From NCBI RefSeq assembly GCF_932276165.1, contig NC_063999.1, forward strand, positions 8,372,501 through 8,436,500: 64,000 nt of DNA. The letters run 5' to 3'. Position 1 is the stretch's first letter, and the number at the start of each line of letters is the position of its first letter. Below are positions 1 through 11,709 of this stretch, piece after piece. Under the pieces are notes generated by a model, which was not told the DNA's origin, ran no database searches, and saw only the letters and a program-made list of their open reading frames with translations. Source of the DNA: Plutella xylostella. Its lineage: Eukaryota > Arthropoda > Insecta > Lepidoptera > Plutellidae. Made by a program: the position numbers and the translations under genes.

Positions 1-139
1 GTTGTAGGATTTGTTTACATTTTTATTTTTTTCTAAAATTTCAGCCCTTTACAATTAAACTTCAAAACATAAACTTTGTACTAAGCACCTATATCATAAT
101 AGATAAGTGAGAAGGCACACAACCACGCAATTAAGATCC

Positions 140-143
<4 letters not shown>

Positions 144-170
<27 letters not shown>

Positions 171-419
171 CACGCACTCACGCCTTGTACTAATGTACTC
201 CCTTGCGGGGTAGGCAGAGGTGCATTGCTGCACCCACTTTTCGCCAGAGTGTATGTTAGTCCCAATGTAATAGGGGGCGGGCCTATTGCCATTTTACGGG
301 CACATCCAAGACCTGAGAACAAATATCTGTGTTTAAACAAATATCTGCCCCAGCCGGGAATCGAACCCGGGACCATCGGCTCAGTAGTCAGGGTCACTAA
401 CCACTACGCCATTCGGTCG
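144..419 (-). repeat. tRNA-derived SINE, family A, copy 1
   Basis: Read on the minus strand, this starts with a tRNA-like head. The Pol III B box GGGTTCGATTCCC lies at 356-368 (complement), and an A-box-like GCGTAGTGGTTAGTGACC lies just before it. A body shared with the copy at 2179-2451 follows: GTTTAAACA, then GGGGGCGGGCC, then a TACCCCGCAAGGG core. The 3' end is a homopolymer run (144-170). TCCTTAT at 137-143 and 420-426 is a possible but short target duplication. SINEs are noncoding and move with machinery borrowed from LINEs. Small ORFs across it are not genes. Confidence 0.85.
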
Positions 420-426
420 TCCTTAT

Positions 427-888
427 CGTATCACATATACGTTTTAATATCGTGCGAAGCCTCAATTTCTATAAATCAAACTCAGTAATAAAATATGACG
501 ACGGTTTTCATATATTGTCTTTCCGATTACGTTTTTAATTTGTTTTCCATGATTTCCATGCTGTTGGGTCTGGTTTAATAAAATATTATTTTCCAATGGA
601 GATAACAACCCGTGTTATTGTTTGTTGTTGAATGTGTTGATATTTGCATAGACATATGTAAGGTAATCCGCCTATTGTATACTGAAGGGTTACTCTCGCG
701 TTATAAAAAAAAAGTGTCTGTGACATTCGGACGCACAGACAGATAGATAGAAATACGTATATGGCAAATCTATAAGGATACTAATTTTCGCCAATTGGAA
801 AGGACAAACGAGTTTGGCCATCTTAGATTAACAGTATACGAATGTATACGTATATTGTTATAAATAAATTTAATAAATAATAAATAAA
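427..888. other. No gene recognised
   Basis: AT-rich sequence with short simple repeats (ACAGATAGATAG near 735-750, TAAATAAATAATAAATAAATG near 865-890). I see no coding signal or structured repeat beyond these. Confidence 0.5.
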
Positions 889-1060
889 TGATGTGGGGAC
901 ATCTCACACACGGCCAACCGACCCCAAGATAGGCAGAGCCTGTGTTATGGGTTTCGGACTGCTGATACTACACAAATACATAGGTAGATAGACCTACCTA
1001 TTAAATATAAATATCAACACCCAAGACCCGAGTAAAAATATCTGTCTTTAAACAAATATC
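889..1060 (-). repeat. SINE family B, 3' part
   Basis: The reverse complement carries the order ACTCGGGTCTTGGGTGTT, then a GTATTTGTGTAG segment, then GGCCGTGTGTGAGATGTCCCC. The first part recurs at 49060-49205, where a B-box-like GGATTCGATTCCCGG precedes it. The terminal GGCCGTGTGTGAGATATCCCC recurs at 56401-56452. These shared blocks support a tRNA-derived SINE family of which this is a head-less copy. Confidence 0.65.
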
Positions 1061-1159
1061 AATGTTAATCTAAAACTGTCAATTTGCGCCGCAGCGCTCC
1101 AAAACTTCTTAAGGAAGAAGATCGCCTGATAAAGTTTCTGAAATCAAAATGGCTGACTG

Positions 1160-1860
1160 TTTTTACCCGACTGCCGAAGGAGGAGGGTAATGTTTTTCGA
1201 TTGTATGTTTGTATGTATGTATGTTTGTCTGTTTCTTTGTTCCCTCCTATAGCCTAAACTACTTGATAGATTTTGATGTATGAGATATCAATAGAAGCCT
1301 ATTGATTGCGCCATAGTTATAGGCTATGTAACGTTACATTAAAATGTATATAGCGCCCTCTAGAGGACATTAAGTGATGATCGAAAAAAATAAAAAATTC
1401 CAACTATGCCGTGTGGGGTATCAAATGAAAGGGCTTGATTAGCACATTACAAAAATACTGCATATTGTAGGTATTTAAATAACAACCCCAAAATTATTGA
1501 AATAAAAAATGTTCATGAACTAAAACCCGACTACTGACATAAAATTTCTTACAATAATAACAACTAAAAAGTTACAAATAAAAAAATATAATTATAAACA
1601 AACAAAAACCCGACTGCACGCTAAAAAGGTGAAAACAAGTCCCAATGTTAATGGAAAGTATCGCAGCCGGGGACCAACTTGACCGCCACACAAGGCCGTT
1701 TCCTAAGTAACATTCAGCTAAATGGAGAAGTGGATCCCTCTGCTGGTCCCCGCCTACGATACTTTCTATTGACATTGGGACTTGTTTTCATCTTTTTAGC
1801 GTGCAGTCGGGTTTTTTGTTTGTTTATAATTATATCTGATAAACTCCTACACCTAACCGT
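1160..1860 (+). repeat. Interspersed foldback repeat, copy 1
   Basis: A composite repeat bounded by CCCGACTGCCGAAGGAGG on the left and containing a GTATGTATGTATGTTTGTC microsatellite, a TACCCCACACGGCATA-type segment (GTGTGGGGTATCAAATGAAA here) and then a long palindrome. The same modules occur in the opposite orientation at 46330-47100. It is probably a non-autonomous transposon common in Lepidoptera; I cannot place it in a superfamily. No protein is encoded. Confidence 0.65.
1587..1834. repeat. Long inverted repeat (palindrome) inside foldback repeat copy 1
   Basis: The left arm runs ATATAATTATAAACAAAC..ACCCGACTGCACGCTAAAAA..GGGGACCA up to about 1676. The right arm starts at about 1744 with TGGTCCCCGCC and returns through TTTTTAGCGTGCAGTCGGGT to ATAATTATAT. 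The arms are about 80-90 bp with a few mismatches, around a loop of about 65 bp. The transcript would fold into a hairpin. Confidence 0.85.
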
Positions 1861-2166
1861 AAAAAAGCCTTTCTTGAGCTTTAATATCAAACATTAACTG
1901 AATTTTTTCATCAAATCATAATGGACAGTAAACAGCAGATAAAACTAAAGCAAACATATGTGGGGATCTCTTCAAAAACGCGGAAAAACTTTGAACGTAA
2001 AATCAGTTTGTTCATAAAAGTAAACGAGGGACTAGCAACGTTTATGCTACATAATAAAACTGAGAATCGTTTGTATTGAGGTCACTGGGAGAACGGAACT
2101 AGCGGGCGTAACGATGCTTAGGTGTCGTATAATTCGACTGAGATTTACTTGTGTGTTTCGGTGTCA

Positions 2167-2178
2167 TTGTGTCTGTTA
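2167..2178. repeat. Left target-site duplication of SINE A copy 2
   Basis: TTGTGTCTGTTA here is repeated exactly at 2452-2463, flanking the SINE directly. A perfect 12-bp duplication is the expected mark of LINE-mediated insertion. Confidence 0.85.
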
Positions 2179-2451
2179 CGTTGTTGAGACGACCGAATGG
2201 CGTAATGGTTAGTGACCCTGAGTACTGAGCCGAAGGTCCCGGGTTCGATTCCCGGCTGGGGCAGATATTTGTTTAAACACAGATATTTGTTCTCGGGACT
2301 TGGATCTGCCCGTAAAAAGGCAATAGCCCCGCCCCCTATTACATTGGGACTAACATAACACTGGCGAAAAGTGGGTGCAGCAATGCACCTCTACCTACCC
2401 CGCAAGGGAGTACATTAGTACAAGGTGTGAGTGTTTGTTTTTTTGTTTGTT
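2179..2451 (+). repeat. tRNA-derived SINE, family A, copy 2
   Basis: The tRNA-like head has an A-box-like GGCGTAATGGTTAGTGACC (2199-2217) and a perfect B box GGGTTCGATTCCC (2241-2253). The body matches the minus-strand copy at 144-419 in order (GTTTAAACACAGATATTTG, GGCAATAGCCCCGCCCC, CTACCCCGCAAGGGAG). The tail is T/G-rich (GTTTGTTTTTTTGTTTG) rather than poly-A. The exact 12-bp target duplication at 2167-2178 and 2452-2463 fixes both ends. The fresh duplication and well-kept promoter suggest a fairly recent insertion. Confidence 0.92.
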
Positions 2452-2463
2452 TTGTGTCTGTTA

Positions 2464-3080
2464 GTGGTTAATCTTATTTAGTATCTCATCATCCGTCAGT
2501 ACAGGCATCTTCCATATGATGTACTCTCTATTTAGTTTATCCTTACATAACGTTGACAAACGCTAGTCAAGGTCTAGTATTTGTCACCGCTACAGTAAGG
2601 AAACCGTCTCCTCATAATAGCCATGAGTGCCATGACTGTATTTTACCATTGACCGAAAAGCTGTCAATTTACGAGATGCTTGCAAGCGTCATCGCCACAC
2701 CGTCTCTTTGTGTTGGTCTGAATTCGGAGGTAAGTTTAAATTTTCTTTATTACACGATTTCCCTACTAAAATACAATGTAAGTATACACTATTCTTTCCA
2801 AAACGACATAAAGCACACTGAAGGCTCGGGCCGTTATACAGAGCCAGGATTTTAAAAAAGAACCTTGAAACCGATATCAAGTGCCGTCCTGGCACAGTTC
2901 CAGCCTACAATTGAAATGTCATTCTGCGTTTTATTGCCTAACTCAATCGCAGCCGTATCGACTGCCTGGTTATAATAATGTAAGTTTATTTCTATAACCA
3001 ACGTTAAAACCCTGACATTCAACACAACAGTCGTATAACTTTAGAACAGCTAAACCGATTTTCATGAAACATAGCTAATG
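2464..3080. other. No gene recognised
   Basis: An open frame of 100 codons lies at 2553-2855 (+), but it has no recognisable domain and no other support. It is left uncalled. Confidence 0.5.
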
Positions 3081-3217
3081 CCGAGTTGCAGAAAGGGACT
3101 TTAAGCTAATGTCGACATTAAATCTATGTTTGTTTCTTTCTGTCCGTATACTATCAAAGCAAGGCAACAATACATTTAATGCCGACATTAACTTAAAGTT
3201 CCTTTCTGCAACTCAGT
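3081..3217. mobile_element. MITE with ~43-bp terminal inverted repeats
   Basis: The left end (3081-3123) begins CCGAGTTGCAGAAAGGGAC. Its complement lies at 3174-3217 (..GTTCCTTTCTGCAACTCAGT), with about 39 of 43 positions matching. The interior is only about 50 bp. This is the structure of a short non-autonomous DNA transposon. No transposase is present here. Confidence 0.8.
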
Positions 3218-6200
3218 GTAAGAACAGTAGACAGTAGTAGACAGTATTTAACAGATGTTTAGCGCTGTCAAACGCCTGTGAAATCTGTCAAATTTTGTTT
3301 AAAGTTTTTTGTCACAGTCGGGGTTTTATTACCTATGACCCTTAAAAACAAATCTGTCCACCCAACACGTTACAACTTATAACACCCCTCTTTTTTCGTC
3401 AGAGGTTCAACATTTATGCTCGTTATCGAATACTCTTCGTTGTGTGATGTGAGCCTCCTCATTCCGTATAATACAACCTGGGCACTGGCAGTCAGCGACA
3501 GACGCTAATCTGACTGGCCTAATCCATTCACCGCAATGACATAACTGTATAATGAAAATAACCCTTGGATTTTAATAGAAAAACAATGTCAACAACCCCA
3601 TAAAACATGATTATACCTCAACCCTTTCCGATCTCAGAACTAAATAGATTAGAAGCAATAAACCGTTATCAAAGTTTGCGGATAATATTTAATTATCAAT
3701 AAATAATATCAAATTACTATAGACTTAGGAGGCCGGACAAAACAAGGCTTGTTATCTACAATGATGGAACCCTTTTACAGGCGCCCATACAAATCCGATC
3801 AACCGCTAGAGTGACCATGCTAAAGACTTTACTAAGAATTAATCTTTCACATTTTAATTTAAATAAGTACTATATTTTTGCCTAATAAAATATGTTTCGT
3901 TAATTTATACCAACATAAGCAAAGTACTTAATTATTAAATACAATAATGTAGTTCTTATCTTTATTGACATAACGAATAGGAACTGGTAATCGACGTAAG
4001 TGTTATCAATTTGTCTAGTGTAAAGTTTTATTCTAAGTCTAAACTACAAAAATTGAGTGAGCTTATATCACGTAAGTAACAAAATTTTCGTGTATAGCAT
4101 TAAACATTTTATAAAAATATAAAATATGAAACTTTTAGCCAAAAAGATCCTTTTTATGGTAAAAAATTAATATATGGTAACGAAGTATACGAATGTGGAA
4201 CGGAGAGATGTAGCTGTGTTTGTTGCGTTTTACCTTATTTGGGTGTAGATTCTGAATGTGAGAAAAAAGCAACGTCTTTCGCATATAAAGCAATCTGAAG
4301 TATTAGGGAAATTCAAAATTGTGTCCTTCTATTTTCGTATTCTTACAGGGACTTTAAAATTAAAATTATACAAACTTTTTAATATATAATATTATGCTAA
4401 AGGCAATCTTTGTAATTATTTGTCAATTACAGTTATTATCTTGAAAATGGGAGCTTACAAAAGGTTTCAATCCTAGGTGATGACTGTAAAAATTAAGTTA
4501 TAGTTATGTCATAGTTTATAAAACCCAGACTAACAGATCCCAATCGATCAGCATTCATAATTTGCGTCAGCTCGTTTCCTCACTCGATCCGTGACAGCAA
4601 AAAAGCACAACATTAATTTCAGCTGGATCTGGAAACTAACAAATTACATCGCAAAACCATTTTCAGCTCCCACTCCGTAATAACAAATGGGTGCGCTCGC
4701 AAGTGTCATTACTCATTATCGGGCGACTGTCCGCGCAAGCCGGGCGAGTGTGGTCACCCTACCGGACCGCTGAGCCAGCGTACTCGATTCACAATCCGAT
4801 GGATAATCCTGTAAAAGCATCCATGACTAATGATCGGATTTAATATCGCTGCGATCGCGGAACGATGCTGATACGGAAACGAATGACGCAGCAGAATCGG
4901 ACTGACGACAAACTTTTTATTTAATGTTTACGTTTTTTTCGTACAAATCCTCGTTTGATGTCTCATTGATGTCGCGGCGCGTGAAGATTTTCTCTTCATT
5001 TGATTTGTCTTTGAGGTACTCGAATCGAATGCTTCTTGTTTTTCTGGTTACGAATGAACGTCGAACTTTTGTAGGAAACATTATTTACTACTCCACATCA
5101 TTCAGATAGCTGAGCGAACGAGAAATGAATTGGCGAAGTCGAACAAACAAAATATGCAAAAGTAGAACTAGAGTCGGGCGAGCAATCTGCGGCACAAATA
5201 AACATACATTTAGGTCATAACAAAAGTTCTCAAAGAGAGTCTGAACAAAAACTACGAAACAAATTATAGCCGCCATTTTTCTTTTCCATCTGTCAGCTGA
5301 TGTCATGCAACTCCGCACTGCAACACATTGTGGCCTTTCCGCCCAACTTTTGCGTGCACCCACGCAGCTGTAAACACACCCTTAATCCGTACAGAATACA
5401 GTTTAAACGAAATCGTCGCGGAGATAAAAGTAAGTTGGTAAATTGTGTGAACTTTTGTAGTTTCACATGAAGAGTTAACGCTTTTCATATCTTCGTTTCG
5501 CTTTGGTGTCAAATTCTTAATAGAAGTACTCGTATCGTAAAAGCTGAGTGGGTGAAGAAGCGGTTCGTATTTTAAATTGTAACATTGTCTTTTGTTAGGA
5601 TTTTGTTTAATTTTCATTATGTTAGATGTGGAAAATTAAAGGGGAGGTCTTTGCTCAGCAGTGGGAAAATACATACAATATTAAAAAAAAATATGTTAGG
5701 TGGCTTGGGGTATAAATTTGTCTAAGTACCTAGTTGACTACTAAAATTTAATTTATAAGTATCTATAAAATAAGGTTACGTAAATATCTTTACGTTATAG
5801 TACGATTACAGATATTGATAACTAGCTGAGAAATATGCAATTTAATTAGTCAAAAACACAATCCTAAGCCTACCTTTTTATTTTTGCGCTTCAAGGACAT
5901 GAATGAAATCACGTGAAATCCACGTTCTGCTTGGAACCATTTCGGCGAATATAAATGATCTGTCAAGCGTCAACCAGAATATAATATGAAGACATATTCG
6001 AGGTTGTAAAAGCTAAACGTTATATTTATAAAGCATTTTTCCTTCTAAATCAAAGATGCGGTTGTACCTATGTTTATTAGGAAAACTCTCGTAGTGTTTT
6101 TTTTTTACAGAGTTAGTGAAATTGTTTCATGGTAAAGTTGAAATACTTACCTGATTTCAGAGTGCCTTGTCGCGATTTGAGAGTTGTTCGTTGCTCACCC

Positions 6201-6281
6201 GTTCACTTGCCAACGAGAATGTTACAGATAAAATTTCACCCTGTAAATAAGGATCCGATGGGGGCGGGGTACCAACGAATA
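3218..6281. other. 3-kb stretch without recognised gene
   Basis: Mostly AT-rich. Two parts are richer in GC and CpG, 4560-4900 and 5230-5420, and could hold host regulatory sequence or an untranslated exon, but no frame, splice pattern or promoter motif is convincing. Open frames at 4924-5109 (+), 5088-5363 (-) and 5303-5617 (-) have no recognisable domain. Confidence 0.45.
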
Positions 6282-6431
6282 TACAGGTTGTTGCAAAAAG
6301 GGTAAGTACACTAAGCCGAAACCAGTATGTGCAGCATGTTATATCTAAGCCCGAATCTGAAATAAGAATTTCAAAATTCGCGAAAAAAAACAACTAAGTT
6401 TCTTAGTATACCCTTTTTGCAACAGCCTGTA
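6282..6431. mobile_element. MITE with ~28-bp TIRs
   Basis: The left end TACAGGTTGTTGCAAAAAGG is answered at 6402-6431 by its complement ending in CCTTTTTGCAACAGCCTGTA. The interior is about 90 bp. TA lies next to both ends (ATATACAGG and CCTGTACATA), compatible with a Tc1/mariner-type target. It is noncoding. Confidence 0.8.
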
Positions 6432-6484
6432 CATACAGATTCTATTCGGGTAAGTTTTCAAGTCACAATTTACTTAGGCTAGTT

Positions 6485-6665
6485 TTTCTTGTGTTTAGAT
6501 AGACAGATAGATATATTCTATCTATCTATCTAAGAGTACTCTTTATTTGTACACCAAGAAATCATTATCAATTTTACGTAGACACTTAAATCGGGTACAA
6601 AAGGCGGTCTTATCGCTTATAGCGATCTCTTCCAGACAACCTTTGGATGGATGGACTAGAGATAT
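6485..6665 (-). repeat. 3' end of a non-LTR retroposon with TAGA-type tail
   Basis: On the minus strand this reads CCAAAGGTTGTCTGGAAGAG, then GCGATAAGACCGCC, then a short AT-rich stretch with ACAAATAAAG, ending in (TAGA)n at 6492-6535. The segment at 55920-56062 has the same order on the plus strand. Two independent copies sharing a 3' end, one with a microsatellite tail, fit a 5'-truncated LINE family. Confidence 0.7.
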
Positions 6666-7308
6666 AAAAAGGTATTTATTTTGTAGTTGATCCCCATAGC
6701 ACTTACTTATGCGAATGTTTGCATATTTTATTCAAATTGGTACCGAACATATCGGAAGTTTTATGTTTTTATTTTCATAGGAAGTACCTACTTGGTATAA
6801 CGTTGTGTTTTTTTCTTCTCTGTGTAATTGACTACACTGGTAAAAAAGGTGGAGGGCCACTTCTTTAAATCGTTAAGATTAAAATACTTTTTGACACAGT
6901 AGGTACTTTATTTAAAAAAAATGTGCAATTGATTTTTTTTTTTATTTCATTTTTTATTCAAAATATAACTATAGTAAAAGTATATTTCAGTAAGGAATAT
7001 GGATGTATAATGTATAGTATTCTTTTGTTAGATATAACCTACACTAAACATCTTGGCTGTTGAACTCCTTCTTAAACAGGCGTAGAAACAAATCTGCCTA
7101 TCAATACTAGGAGACCATGGAACGAAGAAACATACACCGTTTAAAATTTACACCGTCATCATGCGAGAGTCACACTCCGCCGGCCTTGCCAAATGATTGT
7201 TTTATGCTCGGCTGGCAATAGACCAAATTGTTTGAACCAGTCTGTGGTTTAAATTGAAGAAGGTCTTTATTAGCAAAGTTATGTAGTCCAGTCACCGAAA
7301 TATTAGCT
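6666..7308. other. No gene recognised
   Basis: AT-rich sequence with A and T runs. No coding or repeat signal stands out. Confidence 0.5.
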
Positions 7309-7385
7309 ATTAACAATATATAAGCAGCATCGCTCGCCTGTCCAACATCTGTCAAATCCATACAAGTCTGATTGTCAAATCTGCT
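7309..7385. repeat. Fragment of MITE family ATTAACAATCC
   Basis: ATTAACAATATATAAGCAGC followed by ATCGCTCGCCTG and CATCTGTCAAATCC matches one end of the complete copy at 21721-21817. Other fragments lie at 9010-9104 and 53874-53965. Confidence 0.65.
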
Positions 7386-7395
7386 AATATGTCGG

Positions 7396-7688
7396 CGGTG
7401 GTCAAGGACTTTGTATATATAGCAGGACTGAGTACTCGGAACCCAAAAGCGAGCCGAGCAGGAGGTGTAGTAAAGAGGCCGTTTGTCCCTTTCTAATAAG
7501 GTGACCAAAAATTGTGTAACGTGGGACTTTGGGGATTTGTTGTAACTAATAATATATTATTGTGATCAAAAATTGGGACCCAAAAAAAATTTGCTATATA
7601 GGTACCTAGATAATTTATGGATAATTTTACTAAACAATCGCTACCATACGTCGTCAAAATCTCTATATATACAAAGTCCTTGGCGGTG
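7396..7688. repeat. Inverted repeat pair, possible MITE
   Basis: TCAAGGACTTTGTATATATAG near 7399 is complemented by CTATATATACAAAGTCCTTG near 7663-7683, about 250 bp away. Only the outer ~22 bp match. It may be a decayed TIR element or the two ends of an insertion. Confidence 0.45.
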
Positions 7689-7854
7689 GTACAGTAGCAG
7701 TAGATTGTGTGTCTTGAAAAGTCTTAGTAAGATTATTGCATCTAAAAGGAAAATAACAATATGAAGCTTACAATAGTTACCTAGGTTTATGTAGGTACCT
7801 ACTTGTGTATATTTATGTAATCTTATTCTTTTTCGATGTATTTTCCGTTGTTTA

Positions 7855-8005
7855 ATTTACAACGTGTATTCTTCTCTTCTTTAATCCCGTTACTCCTCCG
7901 AGGAGTCTGGGGCTGACACCAGGCGCTTCCATGCTTCTCTGTCGTGGGCCAGCAAGTTGAGCTCTGGCCACGACTTCCCTTTCTCTTGGGTCTCAACGTG
8001 TATTG
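7855..8005 (-). pseudogene. C-terminal fragment of a LINE reverse transcriptase
   Basis: In one minus-strand frame the sequence reads KGKSWPELNLLAHDREAWKR followed by LVSAPDSSEE and a stop. A tryptophan-basic stretch of this kind, ending shortly after an 'AHDREAWKRLV'-type motif, is typical of the extreme C terminus of insect LINE ORF2 proteins. Only about 40 residues are left, so this is a severely 5'-truncated copy. An overlapping open frame (7823-8068) is in another phase and is not the ancestral one. The clade cannot be set from so short a piece; RTE- or CR1-type is likely. Confidence 0.5.
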
Positions 8006-9009
8006 CTGATAAGAAAATGCTATGTTCATCCACAAAACTTGAAAAATAAGTTTAGCGCAACCTGCCAAAGAATAAGGTATTTTCGCAGGAGATCCAACCA
8101 GAGTAGTTATGAGTTGCGTTCAAAGGCCGGCGCTTTCATAAACTGGTCGTAACTTCCTGAGGGGTTACACTTTACTGACGAAATACGAACGAACGAGAGC
8201 TTTCGTGCAATTCGCACATTTAACGGCACACAATACAGCAAGATAGAGTCGTGGCTTGCGCAGCAGCGCTCTGAAACTTAAGAGGATAGTACACCTTCGC
8301 GATTCTAGCGAAATAGGTATTTAGGAAAATATTTGTTATCACTTGCGCCCTCATGCCCCGGGCACGGGTGCGATAGAGATGCACTGCAGCTCGCGACTGA
8401 CAATAGGTACTTTTTTAATAAAATTCTGGTTTCGGGAGAAAACTTTTTACACTAACTAAATATTAACCAATCTCTTAGTTTTTGGTGTCAATCGCTTCAG
8501 CATAACATATTCTAGGTTTGTAGGTTTCGCTTTCTTTAAAAAAATATATTATATTTTTATTGTTGAACAAACGGCTTCATTCAACACACAAAAATTACGT
8601 TATTTGAGGTGTCTATAAGTTTGAATCTATAAAAAAAAATCGAAAAAAGAAAAAGCTATAAACCTAGTTATTCTTTGTGTCAATAACATACAAAAAAATC
8701 ATGGAGATTGCATAATATTTAGGGGTAGTAAAACGTTTTCTCTTTTTGTATGGACGAGCAAGTGCTATACTCTACTCTTAAGGGTTTGTCAAAGAGGACG
8801 CGTTACAAGCTCGCGTCGTGTTTGGCGAAGCCTTTAGTTTTTCGTCACATAGAGTGACCCCCCAGGTACTAGCCGAGCAGCCTCCGTGCGTGCCGCGCTG
8901 CCAAACATTTGAATACTGAAGTGGAGTCACGAATCTCTGGAGACGGCATTTCTTTGAGGCCGCGTTCCACTGCGCTACGAATATTAGCATCGGTGGCTCT
9001 ATTTGCTAT
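8006..9009. other. No gene recognised
   Basis: About 1 kb with a somewhat GC-richer first part (8100-8400) and an AT-rich remainder. I see no domain, RNA gene or clear repeat. Confidence 0.45.
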
Positions 9010-9104
9010 TTAGCTATTTTGTATGAATCTGCCAAACATCTGTCAGATCCATACAAGTTACGACAGATTTGACAAGCGAGCGCGGGTGCTTAAGGATTGT
9101 TAAT
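9010..9104. repeat. Fragment of MITE family ATTAACAATCC
   Basis: CCAAACATCTGTCAGATCC, GACAGATTTGACAAGCGAGCG and a terminal TTAAGGATTGTTAAT match the right half of the copy at 21721-21817. The left TIR has diverged. Confidence 0.55.
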
Positions 9105-9177
9105 TGATAAGGTTCGGTGGTGGACTGATGTCAGTCAGGGTCAGGAATACTGCTATTGGTATTAGCCATAGTTGATA

Positions 9178-9328
9178 CTAGCTGTTCCCGCGAGCTTCGC
9201 TTCGCCTTAAAAAGTTTTCCCGTGGGAATTCCTGGATAAAAAGTAGCCTATGTTCTTTCTCAGGGTCTACACCATATGTATACCAAATTTCATTCAAATC
9301 CGTTCAGTAGTTTTGCCGTGAAAGAGTA

Positions 9329-9359
<31 letters not shown>

Positions 9360-9414
9360 TACACAGTTACTTTCGCATTTATAATATTAGTTAGGATTAG
9401 GATTAGGATTAGGA
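9178..9414 (-). mobile_element. Small non-autonomous Helitron, copy 1
   Basis: On the minus strand it starts TCCTAATCCTAATCC (four TCCTAA hexamers, 9391-9414), then CTAATATTATAAATGCGAAAG, and ends with GCGAAGCGAAGCTCGC, GGGAACAG and CTAG at 9178-9181, followed by T. A TC 5' end, a GC-rich short hairpin about 12 nt before a CTAG 3' end and no target duplication are the structural marks of Helitrons. A GACA microsatellite lies inside (about 9329-9360). Relatives are at 14723-14950 and 57456-57667. It encodes no Rep/helicase and would depend on one elsewhere. Confidence 0.7.
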
Positions 9415-10503
9415 TGAGAACTTGGAGGGGGTTTATTTACAAAAAAAATTGTAGTTAGGTTGATACTGTTGAGAATTAAAATGACTATTCATATCAACGT
9501 CGGTAGTAGTTGTTTACTCGCTACCGCTGGGATTATTTTCGTTGCAATATTAAAAGATTACTATTGCAAGTCTACTCGTCTAGCAGTGGAAGGCTGACAT
9601 GCATGACTCCATAGAACGGACAAATAAAGTGTCAAAGTGTCACGAGTTTATGATCCCACGAGGGAGAGGTCCGAGCGTTTTCCAACATGTAGCAATGATG
9701 CGGGTGCGACATAAAATATGCTAGGTATCTGTAGTTATGCATAATAAAATAAGCAATGTTGGTTAGTTGTAAAATAAGTGAGGTAAATAGCTAGGTACTC
9801 TTTATTGCACACAATAATATATGATTAATACACTCAATAAAAAAGTAAGAGTAAATAATAAGTTTCATATTATTTAAAAACTTTAGTTTTCCACCAAATA
9901 AGGTTGGTTGGAAGAAATTGCTTCTCGGCAATAAGCCTGACTGTTTATGCACTACTTTTAAGTCCATTTTTGTAACTGTTTTTAGTATACAATTAAGTTT
10001 TAATAAATATAAATAAATACCAGTAAAATATTGAACGTCAATGGCAGGTGGAACTTTTCCTTGCACGTCAGTGTAGCTAATATCTATAAATTTAATTTCA
10101 CACTTCGCACATCCATTGCCGTGTCTGTACGCTCAGTGTATACTGTATAGTGCAAAGTCAAGATTTTTATGAATAATTTATATAACACCCCGGTTTTTAT
10201 CGCACCTACCTTGTGTTGCCTAATACGGGCACCGAGATGTTTGCCTTTCCTCAGCTGAATTTTGGCTGAAATTTCAGCGGCCCATCGTGTTGATAACTTT
10301 TTTCAGGTAAGTGTAATGGTTGCTTTTTAGAAAAAGGTACACGGACTGAATTTTGTGTAACAGCCAGGTATTGTATTGATAAGGATAAGGGTATTGTATT
10401 AGATCATAAGGATTGCATTCTTGTACTATACTGATTTTTGTGCAAAAAAGTACTTAAATTATTTTGTATTGGTTGTGCCGTGTATGCAGTTTACTAGAAC
10501 TCC
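9415..10503. other. No gene recognised
   Basis: AT-rich. A 91-codon open frame at 9791-10066 (-) has no recognisable domain. TACTCTTTATTGCACACAATA at 9794-9814 resembles the end of a LINE 3' UTR, but too little remains to call. Confidence 0.45.
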
Positions 10504-11709
10504 ACTTTGTACAGCAATATTTTATTTTATTTTATTTTATTTTCTTTATTTTGGCTACAAACAGTCATTACAAGACATATACTATGCTAGTTATCTCTAA
10601 TAAACTATTACAGACCAAAAAGAGCCGAATATTAATTACTAAATAGTCTTTCATTTAGAGCATTTAGGGTTACTTAAGTAAGTACATAATTTATCAGACA
10701 GTTAAGCTAAACAGTATGTCGTTCATTAGCTTTACTATAAAAGAAAAATGTTCAAGTGTACATAGTTATACATTCTTATACATAATTATGCTTAATATAT
10801 TAGGAGGGTAGTATACAAAAATACGACTAAGTATATCAGGCCCGGTAACCGGTTACAACTAACACCGGAGCGTGCATACCTACTAAGACAATGTATGTAT
10901 AGCCAGTTAGTACATGGTATTGTCTATAATTATTATTTATTTTACCACAAAGTTATAGGAACTTTACTATGACGGTTAAAGCCGTGCGATACAAATCTTA
11001 CACACAATGCGTGATATAAATCTTATTAGTTCCATTTTAAAGTAAAGTTTGAAAGTACTTGGGCAATTACAAACCTAAAGTGTTTGTTAGCAACTAGCTA
11101 TAAGAATACTAGTAGATAATTATAATCTTGAGTAGGTATGTAGGTATATGAAAGATACTCATATTGTAAGGGCAGACATAACGTTATCTATTCTCAATAA
11201 CGATAGTAAAGCAAGTAGGTAGCTAAGTGACAAACAATAGTTAGTTCATAAAGAGAATAAGATGAAAGATACAAGCAATTCTAACCTTTAGCAACATACA
11301 ATAATGATTAAATTAGTCAGTATGTGATGAGTTCTTTATGAGGTAGAATTAAAGTTACTAGGTTGTAGGTTGGTGTAATTTATTATATGTATGCAGAGTA
11401 ATTTAAGTGTAAGTTTTATGTCCATAACGTATTAATAGTAAACACAAAAAATTATGAGGATTCTATGAACTCAAATAGGTACATATATTTATACTATGGT
11501 TTTACCTACAACTTTTCTGTGTCTGCTTCGTCTGAATGGGCACGATTATAATAATTATCATTACTTACAACCTTACAAGTATGACCTTACAGGTACAATA
11601 TATTTTAACAGGTAGGTACAGTTACAGTTAACAGTTGAAACAGATTTGTGTTATTTTCTTTTTTGTTGAGGAATGAAGGCAGGTAATTAGTAAATACCTA
11701 TTGAAGGTA

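Noticed and set aside
2191..2262. Possible tRNA gene at the head of the 2.2-kb SINE
   Set aside because: Same reasoning: shared body, exact 12-bp target duplication, no proper acceptor pairing.
4560..4900. GC-richer stretch as a host promoter or first exon
   Set aside because: No TATA/Inr arrangement, convincing reading frame or splice signal could be supported.
9391..9414. TTAGGATTAGGA-like run resembling the insect telomere repeat TTAGG
   Set aside because: The unit is a hexamer (TTAGGA), only about four copies long, and it is the 5' tip of a Helitron with the same hexamer in another copy.
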